NCBI GenBank assembly: GCA_905236835.1
Contig: CAJOQY010000183.1
Location: forward strand, 1 to 7,331
Direction of reading: 5' to 3'
Length of the DNA stretch: 7,331 bases
Source of the DNA: an uncultured Oscillibacter sp.
GTDB lineage: Bacteria > Bacillota > Clostridia > Oscillospirales > Oscillospiraceae
How positions within the stretch are numbered: the first letter of the stretch is position 1; each line of letters opens with the position of its first letter. Positions 1 through 5,061 of this stretch are shown here, in pieces. The translations under genes and the position numbers were made by a program. The notes under the pieces are model-generated. The model was not told the DNA's origin. It saw nothing but the letters and a program-made list of their open reading frames with translations, and did no database searches.

Positions 1-1172
1 AAATTTAAATCATCCAATATCCGGCGCGGCGCGGGGAAAGCCGGAATCCGGTCCGATAAATATTTTAAATTCCGTTCCACGATTTCCAGTAATACCGTGT
101 CCGCGCGATGATTGATATTATTATTTAAATTATCATCCCCCTCCGGATTATCATCCAAAAGCGACATCCGAACCGGCATCGCGCGGGAAAATCTCGCTTT
201 CCCATACGAATCCGCCATAAATTGATGCAAGCTGTTCCCGAAAGAATCCCGGAACATCAGCAAATTTCCGGATTTTCCCGAAGATTCCGTTTCAATCAAT
301 TGATCCTCCGGCGAACGAAAATCTGATATATATTTAAATTCAAATTTCCGGTCAAACTCAATATCCGGCTCCTGATAATTTCCCGCCGGATAAACCATCT
401 GATATAAATCGCCTCTATGAGGTTCGCCGTCATGATACGCGCCGGGGAAAAACAAATCTTTTTCCGGGATTATATAATGATCTCTCATGGCTGATAATAA
501 TACATCATGCGCCAGCGCCGCGCCGCGCGTGTTCCAATGGGAATCCGTGTGATAATATAATATCTCGCCCCGTTCCCGGTAAGCGTTCCGAAACGCCGAA
601 TATAAATCTATATAATTCACGCCTTCTGATTTTAACCATGGAATCAGGCGGTCAAGATTATCCTGTCCATATAAAGGCTTTCCCGGCGTCAAGAGTTTTT
701 CCCCATACAATGACGCTTTATTCGGCGCGACCGTCAAATAAAATTCCGCTCCCCGCGTTTCGCAATATTCAGCCAACAATGCCAGCGTATGCGCCGCGCC
801 GTACAATTTCCGCTCACTGATGGGATTGATATGCAAGAAATCATCCAGCGTCTCCCGATAGAACAACCAGTCATCACGGCCTAAAATCACGGAATCTTCT
901 GACGAGACGTGAAATAATTTCGCGTCCAGCGCGGCGCGGGCTGTAATCATTTCCTGCCGAAACGCGATATGATCCGCCGTGTAATCCGTGATTTCGCGCA
1001 AAATATTTTGATTAAAACTCCCGTCCGGCATCCATACGCGGGGCAGCGGGCTTAACCGCTGATTGGCGGCGGGCGTCGGCGCGGGAAGCAAAAACATCCC
1101 CGCCGCCGGAATCATACAGGCGATTAAAAAAAACGCAATCGCGATATTCGCTTTCCATCCTGATTCTGTCAT
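1..1172 (-). CDS. AlgJ/AlgX-type SGNH hydrolase-like O-acetyltransferase (3' end beyond the window)
   Basis: This frame is open from an ATG at 1172 to the left edge: 390 residues visible, no stop reached. Residues about 9-29 form one hydrophobic segment, a likely signal anchor that places the rest outside the membrane. Visible family motifs are RDDWLFY (99-105), TVAPNK (147-152), HTDSHWN (208-214), FRDSFGNS (307-314) and EIVERNL (363-369). By analogy with Pseudomonas AlgX and AlgJ, the catalytic triad should be Asp210, His212 and Ser310; the His-to-Ser spacing of 98 fits AlgJ (96) and AlgX (93). Family members transfer acetyl groups to extracytoplasmic polysaccharide, taking them from an MBOAT partner, and the MBOAT gene lies 51 bp upstream. 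The ATG at 1177 runs into TGA after two codons, so 1172 is the start; AGGTG sits 8 nt before it. Acceptor polymer unknown. The visible length suggests that only a short C-terminal piece is missing. Confidence 0.88.
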   Translation of the reverse strand, partial: MTESGWKANIAIAFFLIACMIPAAGMFLLPAPTPAANQRLSPLPRVWMPDGSFNQNILREITDYTADHIAFRQEMITARAALDAKLFHVSSEDSVILGRDDWLFYRETLDDFLHINPISERKLYGAAHTLALLAEYCETRGAEFYLTVAPNKASLYGEKLLTPGKPLYGQDNLDRLIPWLKSEGVNYIDLYSAFRNAYRERGEILYYHTDSHWNTRGAALAHDVLLSAMRDHYIIPEKDLFFPGAYHDGEPHRGDLYQMVYPAGNYQEPDIEFDRKFEFKYISDFRSPEDQLIETESSGKSGNLLMFRDSFGNSLHQFMADSYGKARFSRAMPVRMSLLDDNPEGDDNLNNNINHRADTVLLEIVERNLKYLSDRIPAFPAPRRILDDLN

Positions 1173-1200
1173 ATCATACGCACCTGAATTTTAATAATTA

Positions 1201-1225
1201 AAATTATAATTTTAAATTATAATTT
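1201..1225. repeat. Tandem AT palindrome between the MBOAT and SGNH genes
   Basis: The 12-bp self-complementary word AAATTATAATTT occurs at 1201-1212 and again at 1214-1225, separated by one T. The second copy overlaps the stop codon of the MBOAT gene (1224-1226). The whole 25 bp can fold on itself, but only through A-T pairs, and no GC stem or T-run marks a terminator. It may simply reflect the AT-rich spacers of this genome. It could also give a weak hairpin that tunes the expression of the downstream gene. Confidence 0.5.
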
Positions 1226-2693
1226 AAAACTGGAAATAAATAAACGGGCTGTAACCGGAACTGACCATATTCAATATCGCCAGAACAAACAAACCGGAAT
1301 AGAACGCGGCGCTGACAGGCGCGTTATACAACGCCAATGCCGGAATCTTGTTTTTCACGCGTTCCGCGAGACGGGAGAATACGCCGGACGCGAATAATAT
1401 AGATAAAATCAAAATAAAAACCGTCCGTGCGTTCAACAGCGCGCGTAATAAAATATAATTATATCCCCATTGATACGCGTTTCCCGTCGGCCACAGCGCA
1501 AACATCCGGGCGAAAAATCCAAACGCGTATGAGACGCTCTCCGCGCGAAACAGCGTAAAGCCAAGTATTACAATCAACATGGCGTATATATGCCCGAAAA
1601 AGGATTCTCTCAGGCGGCGCGGAATGATATTTCGATCTTCCAATACGGAGAATAATCCGTGCCACAGACCCCATAATATAAAAGTCCAGTTCGCGCCGTG
1701 CCATAAGCCTGTCAGGAAAAACACCAGAAATTTATTAATTGCCGTCCGTGTTTTCCCGCGCCGGTTGCCGCCAAGCGGGATATATAAATAATCCCGGAAC
1801 CATGTACTCAGGGAAATATGCCACCGCCGCCAGAAATCCCGAATGGATTTCGCCGCGTAAGGCAGATGAAAATTCTCCCGGAATCGAAAGCCAAATAAAT
1901 ACCCCAATCCAATCGCCATATCGCTGTATCCTGAAAAATCAAAATAAATTTGCAGAGTATAGCATACGGCGGCCAGCCACGCAAGCCGGAAATCTAATAA
2001 AGCCGGATCCATGCCGAATATTCTGTCGACAATCACAGCCATTGTATCGGCCAGAATTAATTTTTTGCCCAATCCCCGGATAAAGCGTTTCAGACCTGTC
2101 AGAATATGCTCCGGCGTCAAGATTCTGTTATCAATTTGCGCCGATATATCGCGATATAACACAATCGGTCCGGCGATTAACTGCGGAAAAAAAGAAATAT
2201 ATAATAACAATTTCCCGAAAGAACGCGTCCCGGCTGACGGGTCTCGATAAACATCCAGAACATAACTCAATCCCTGAAACGTATAAAACGATATGCCGAT
2301 TGGCAATATCAAATTCGCCATGGGCAGTTCCAGCCCGGACGGGCCGGGAATATTAATCATACCCGTGATAGAATTTATAAATTTTAATATAAAATCCAGA
2401 TATTTAAAAATCCCCAGCGCGATTAAATTCACGGCGACAGCCAATCCCGCGATCATACGCCGTCGGCTTGAATTTCGATCCGGCGTTTCGCGCGTGAGCG
2501 CCAAGCCAAATAGATAATTCGCGCAGACACTGCCCAAAAGCAGGATTAAATACGGCAATTGCCCGAACGCGAAAAAGATTAAACTTGCCAGCGCGAGCCA
2601 GATATTACGCGCTTTTTGTCCGGGCAAAAGCCGTGATATAATCCAAACGACGGGCAGAAAGAAAAACACAAATACCGGTGAACTGAATATCAT
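1224..2693 (-). CDS. AlgI-type MBOAT membrane O-acyltransferase
   Basis: A complete 489-residue polytopic membrane protein, close to the usual 460-520 residues of AlgI, PatA and DltB-like MBOAT proteins. The N-terminus MIFSSPVFVFFFLPVV is the classic AlgI-family opening. Other family blocks are PQLIAGPIVLYRD (170-182), YFDFSGYSDMAIG (250-262), FWRRWHISLSTWFRDYLYIP (287-306) and GLWHGANW (329-336). His332 in the last block matches the catalytic histidine of AlgI; a second WHG has His345. These proteins take an acyl group, normally acetyl, from a cytoplasmic donor and pass it through the membrane to an extracytoplasmic SGNH partner. That partner is encoded next, 51 bp downstream. The SLH-transglutaminase gene ends 39 bp upstream with no GC hairpin between, so co-transcription is likely. 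The Shine-Dalgarno site is weak (only a GGT about 11 nt before the ATG). DltB is less likely, as no dltA, dltC or dltD is visible. I assign no symbol because the polymer is unknown. Confidence 0.93.
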   Translation of the reverse strand: MIFSSPVFVFFFLPVVWIISRLLPGQKARNIWLALASLIFFAFGQLPYLILLLGSVCANYLFGLALTRETPDRNSSRRRMIAGLAVAVNLIALGIFKYLDFILKFINSITGMINIPGPSGLELPMANLILPIGISFYTFQGLSYVLDVYRDPSAGTRSFGKLLLYISFFPQLIAGPIVLYRDISAQIDNRILTPEHILTGLKRFIRGLGKKLILADTMAVIVDRIFGMDPALLDFRLAWLAAVCYTLQIYFDFSGYSDMAIGLGYLFGFRFRENFHLPYAAKSIRDFWRRWHISLSTWFRDYLYIPLGGNRRGKTRTAINKFLVFFLTGLWHGANWTFILWGLWHGLFSVLEDRNIIPRRLRESFFGHIYAMLIVILGFTLFRAESVSYAFGFFARMFALWPTGNAYQWGYNYILLRALLNARTVFILILSILFASGVFSRLAERVKNKIPALALYNAPVSAAFYSGLFVLAILNMVSSGYSPFIYFQF

Positions 2694-2697
2694 ATTA

Positions 2698-2739
2698 TTT
2701 TACCAGCTAATTATATTATTTTTATTAATTTTTTACCAG
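2698..2739. repeat. 9-bp direct repeat flanking the SLH-MBOAT spacer
   Basis: TTTTACCAG (read on the minus strand as CTGGTAAAA) occurs at 2698-2706 and at 2731-2739, 33 bp apart. The right-hand copy contains the final Trp codon and stop of the SLH-transglutaminase gene. The left-hand copy lies just upstream of the MBOAT start. The DNA between is almost pure A/T. It could be a trace of replication slippage or a small duplication, but a 9-bp match may also be chance. Confidence 0.45.
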
Positions 2740-4802
2740 ACGAAATACTGGAACGGGGAAGTCGCGTAAGTGAAATTATATAAATTATAACTCGTAATGC
2801 CCCGGCGGCGATAGGACATTTCAAGTTCCGGATCGAACAGCCGCCAAGAGCCGTCCAATTTGATTCTTACCCAGCAGTGCGGACGATGATTCACCGGGCC
2901 AATATCGCCCATCACCGTCTGCGCTTCCAATCCCAATTGCCGGACAAGCAGATAAAACGCGGAAGAAAAGCTATAACAATTTCCCTTTCCGCGCTGGAAA
3001 AACGCGAGGGCGTAAGCGGGTTCCCATCCGGTACTGCCTTTGGCGACATGATCGCGCGCCAAATAAGTATAATAATCCCGGACGTAATTATACAGCGCGC
3101 GGATTTTCTGATTCCGCGTCATATCGTCGTTTGTCCATTTAGCGATAATATTGGCCAAAAATTCATCCAGTTCATCATTGCCCGTGGTGGACTGTCCGTC
3201 CGCGTTGTAAACATAGCCCTGACTGTCGGATGTGGAATATAAAAACTGTCCGTCTAATACATGATATAAACGGGAATTGATATTATAAAATCCATCGGCC
3301 AGCGGGACCGGATCCGGATTCGCGGACATCCATGATTCCAGACCGGTTTCGGAATCGACAAATCCCACATGGGAAGTCGACGCCTCCATGATTTGATCAT
3401 AAGCCCAGAAAGAGCGCGGTACATCCGGGAATATTCTCAAACGCGCGGCGGCGTGAATCGCGTCCGTATTGGCGTTACGTCCCAAAAGACGGTTAAACAC
3501 AACGGCGGCCTGCGCGCGGGTGAGAATCCCGTCGGGCATAAATAATCCTTCCTCATTGCCGCCGAACAATCCGGCGGCGGCTGTATTGCCAATGGCCGCC
3601 GCGTCCGGTCTGTCGGACGGCACATCCGGGAATGACAACGGATTTTCACTCACAGGAACAAACGCCGCCAGTATCGCCGCGAATTCCGCGCGGGTAATGG
3701 CGTCATTGCCCCGGAACGCGCCGTTTTCATCAGGCGTGACAATTCCCATAGCGCCTAAAACCCGGACCGGCGCGGCGTACCACGCGTCCTCCGGAACATC
3801 CGTGAAATCCGCCAGTTCTTCTATGGGATCGGCTAATAAACCATATAAAATTTTGGCGGTCTGCGCGCGGGTCAGACTGCGTCCGGGATGGAACAAACCA
3901 TCCTCAAAACCGGACATAAACGCCTCGTGTTCGTCGCCGGATTTTAAAGCGGGCGGCGTAATTTCCGGAACGGGCCGCATATTAGACGCCGTGAAAACCC
4001 TGACATTCCAGATTTCCGTTACAGCCGGATTGATAAAATTCCCGTTTTCATCCAGCCATGAATAAAACCCCTCCGGCAAAATCGGAATCTGTTGGGGGAC
4101 GCTTCCGGTCGGGACCGTCTCGCGGATTTCATTCATATCAATTTGATAAATAATTTCATACGATTCCGGGGCGAATACGGCGTATAAAAACAAATTCCGC
4201 GCGGGCGTAATATTTTCTCCGGGTCGGTAATCCGGGACAATCGCGTCCATATCGGCGGACCAGCCGACAAAGCGTTTGCCGGACGGCGCGACCACCGGGG
4301 ACAACTCCGGCATACGGACGCTTTCGCCACCCTGTACCGTTAGCGGCGCGGGGGATAAATAGCCTTCCTCAGAAACCCAAAATTCTATCGCGTACCATGC
4401 CAGCGGGTCCGGCGTCGGCGTAATATTCTCAATTTCCGGCGGCGTCGGCGTGACGTTCTCCGGCGGCGCGGGTTCTGATGTCGGGTCGATGATCTCAAAA
4501 TCCGTAGGCGCGACGTTTTCCGGCGTCGGCGTAATATTCTCAAACTCCGCGGGTGTGGGTTCCAGCGGCGGGACAATGGGCGTCGTATTCTCGTCGACAG
4601 GTTCCAGCGGCGGCGTGGGTTCGCGGAGATCCGGCGTGTCCGGGATTATGTACGGGGATTCCCCGTTTCCCGGAGTATTCGTCTCAATCGGCTCATCCGG
4701 CGGAAGCGGATAAATATCCGACGCATCCGATCCAAACGCGGACGGCAGGGCGAAGATCAACAGCAGGCATATGGCAAACGCGGAAAAAATTTTCTTGTTC
4801 AT
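2733..4802 (-). CDS. Secreted SLH-domain protein with C-terminal transglutaminase-like domain
   Basis: A complete 689-residue exported protein. A signal peptide covers residues 1-24 (Lys-Lys, hydrophobic core, probable cut after Ala-Phe-Gly). Residues about 32-134 are a Pro/Thr/Glu-rich stalk. Residues about 137-211 resemble an InlB-B / Listeria-Bacteroides repeat (GKRFVGW, then NLFLYAVF). SLH repeats span about 291-441, with TRAQ/TRAE motifs at 311-314, 370-373 and 428-431, plus an extra SLH-like start at 457-475. Residues about 545-660 are a transglutaminase-like fold with Cys609 (KGNCYSF), His642 (PHCWVRI) and Asp657 (RLFDPEL) as the probable triad. SLH modules bind secondary cell-wall polysaccharide, so the enzyme should sit on the wall; whether it is a protease, amidase or crosslinker cannot be told. 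The ATG at 4802 has AAAGGAG six nucleotides upstream. It is probably the first gene of an operon with the MBOAT and SGNH genes. No named homologue recognised. Confidence 0.92.
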   Translation of the reverse strand: MNKKIFSAFAICLLLIFALPSAFGSDASDIYPLPPDEPIETNTPGNGESPYIIPDTPDLREPTPPLEPVDENTTPIVPPLEPTPAEFENITPTPENVAPTDFEIIDPTSEPAPPENVTPTPPEIENITPTPDPLAWYAIEFWVSEEGYLSPAPLTVQGGESVRMPELSPVVAPSGKRFVGWSADMDAIVPDYRPGENITPARNLFLYAVFAPESYEIIYQIDMNEIRETVPTGSVPQQIPILPEGFYSWLDENGNFINPAVTEIWNVRVFTASNMRPVPEITPPALKSGDEHEAFMSGFEDGLFHPGRSLTRAQTAKILYGLLADPIEELADFTDVPEDAWYAAPVRVLGAMGIVTPDENGAFRGNDAITRAEFAAILAAFVPVSENPLSFPDVPSDRPDAAAIGNTAAAGLFGGNEEGLFMPDGILTRAQAAVVFNRLLGRNANTDAIHAAARLRIFPDVPRSFWAYDQIMEASTSHVGFVDSETGLESWMSANPDPVPLADGFYNINSRLYHVLDGQFLYSTSDSQGYVYNADGQSTTGNDELDEFLANIIAKWTNDDMTRNQKIRALYNYVRDYYTYLARDHVAKGSTGWEPAYALAFFQRGKGNCYSFSSAFYLLVRQLGLEAQTVMGDIGPVNHRPHCWVRIKLDGSWRLFDPELEMSYRRRGITSYNLYNFTYATSPFQYFVW
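2823..3170 (-). other. Transglutaminase-like catalytic domain (residues about 545-660)
   Basis: This stretch encodes the papain-like transglutaminase core. An early helix with RNQKIRALYNYVRDYYTY (563-580) leads to the nucleophile in KGNCYSFSSAF (606-616). It continues to PHCWVRI (641-647) and RLFDPEL (654-660). Cys609, His642 and Asp657 occur in the order and approximate spacing of the family triad, so the domain looks catalytically competent. A second Cys643 next to the His is an additional feature. Confidence 0.85.
3378..3932 (-). other. SLH repeat region (residues about 291-475)
   Basis: Three SLH units are readable. Unit 1 contains GFEDGLFHPGRSLTRAQ (298-314). Unit 2 runs from FTDVPEDAWYAAPV (333-346) to TRAEFAAIL (370-378). 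Unit 3 runs from FPDVPSD (391-397) to TRAQAAVVFNRLL (428-440). A fourth start, FPDVPRSFWAYDQIMEAS (458-475), lacks its TRA half. In known S-layer proteins the TRAE-type motif contacts pyruvylated secondary cell-wall polysaccharide; here two of the three read TRAQ. The SLH block is internal, between the stalk and the catalytic domain, rather than at a terminus. Confidence 0.85.
4401..4709 (-). repeat. Pro/Thr/Glu-rich stalk with internal direct repeats
   Basis: This stretch encodes residues about 32-134 of the SLH protein, with recurring ENITPTP, ENVTPTP, PPLEP and EPTP words. At DNA level an exact 22-bp direct repeat occurs at 4411-4432 and 4522-4543, 111 bp (37 codons) apart and in the same reading frame. 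Diverged copies lie between, for example at 4441-4460. The composition is that of an extended, acidic, flexible wall-spanning linker. The repeats make length variation by slippage or recombination possible without loss of frame. Confidence 0.75.
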
Positions 4803-4808
4803 GGAAAT

Positions 4809-4815
4809 CTCCTTT
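4809..4815 (-). promoter_or_regulatory. Strong Shine-Dalgarno site of the SLH gene
   Basis: The minus strand reads AAAGGAG here, six nucleotides before the ATG at 4802. It fixes the start codon and is the best Shine-Dalgarno match in the surface operon. Confidence 0.85.
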
Positions 4816-4908
4816 GATTTTGAATCAACTTCATAAAATAAATATCATTTTTACGCGCGCGGCTTTTTATACGCTTTGGCGTCATCTCTTTCGCGGCTCT
4901 TCAAGATG
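4815..4908 (-). other. Structured 5' leader of the SLH gene, function unknown
   Basis: If the predicted promoter is used, the transcript has a leader of about 100 nt. Near its 5' end CATCT (4908-4904) can pair with AGATG (4887-4883), enclosing a GCGAAAG segment. GACGCCAAAGC (4883-4873) follows, in which ACGC and GCGT can close a small hairpin. A GCGCGCG run (about 4855-4861) and an AT-rich stretch lead to the ribosome site. The GAAA-loop-then-GACGC-AAAGC order recalls the c-di-GMP-I riboswitch, but one extra C interrupts the conserved core and I cannot find the second helical arm. I therefore name it only as a possible structured leader. Confidence 0.3.
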
Positions 4909-4914
4909 TTTTTT

Positions 4915-4943
4915 ATTTTATCATACTCCGCGCCGATTTCCAA
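4915..4943 (-). promoter_or_regulatory. Predicted sigma-A-type promoter of the surface operon
   Basis: On the minus strand, TTGGAA (4943-4938; 4 of 6 to TTGACA) and TAAAAT (4920-4915; 5 of 6 to TATAAT) are separated by exactly 17 bp. Transcription would begin near 4908, giving a leader of about 105 nt. It lies between the putative fru terminator and the SLH gene, where a promoter is expected. No operator was recognised nearby. Confidence 0.55.
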
Positions 4944-5007
4944 TAGTTTTCTGTGTGATTTCAAAAAGAGATTTTTAAATTATTTTTAAATTTATATGAC
5001 AGACAAT

Positions 5008-5037
5008 CCCTCCGCCGAGTTCAGACGCGGCGGAGGG
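5008..5037 (-). terminator. GC-rich hairpin after fruA, probable terminator
   Basis: A perfect 10-bp stem, CCCTCCGCCG (5037-5028, minus strand) with CGGCGGAGGG (5017-5008), closes a 10-nt loop 24 nt beyond the fruA stop. The position and stability suit an intrinsic terminator separating the fru and surface operons. The sequence after the stem on the minus strand begins ATTGTCTGTC and has no proper T-run, so it may terminate weakly or act mainly as a 3'-end stabiliser. Confidence 0.6.
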
Positions 5038-5061
5038 TCAAGTGATAATCTGATCATTAAT

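Noticed and set aside
638..820. A 60-codon plus-strand frame within the SGNH gene
   Set aside because: The minus-strand frame here carries clear AlgJ/AlgX-family motifs over its whole length; the plus-strand frame resembles nothing known.
1224..2693. Assignment of the MBOAT gene as dltB
   Set aside because: No dltA, dltC or dltD neighbours are visible, and the partner downstream is of AlgJ/AlgX type.
2710..2715. A perfect TATAAT on the minus strand before the MBOAT gene, a possible internal promoter
   Set aside because: The best -35 at 17 bp is only 3 of 6, the spacer is almost all A/T so such words are expected, and transcription would start only about 10 nt before the ATG.
3469..4065. A long open frame of 198 codons on the plus strand, opposite the SLH repeats
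   Set aside because: It lies wholly antisense to a well-supported gene, its product is low-complexity (Ser/Ala/Pro-rich) with no recognised domain, and the codon style of the real gene explains the lack of stops.
4385..4576. A 63-codon Arg-rich minus-strand frame overlapping the stalk region
   Set aside because: It is an out-of-frame reading of the Pro/Thr/Glu repeat DNA; the Arg-rich product follows from the repeat composition.
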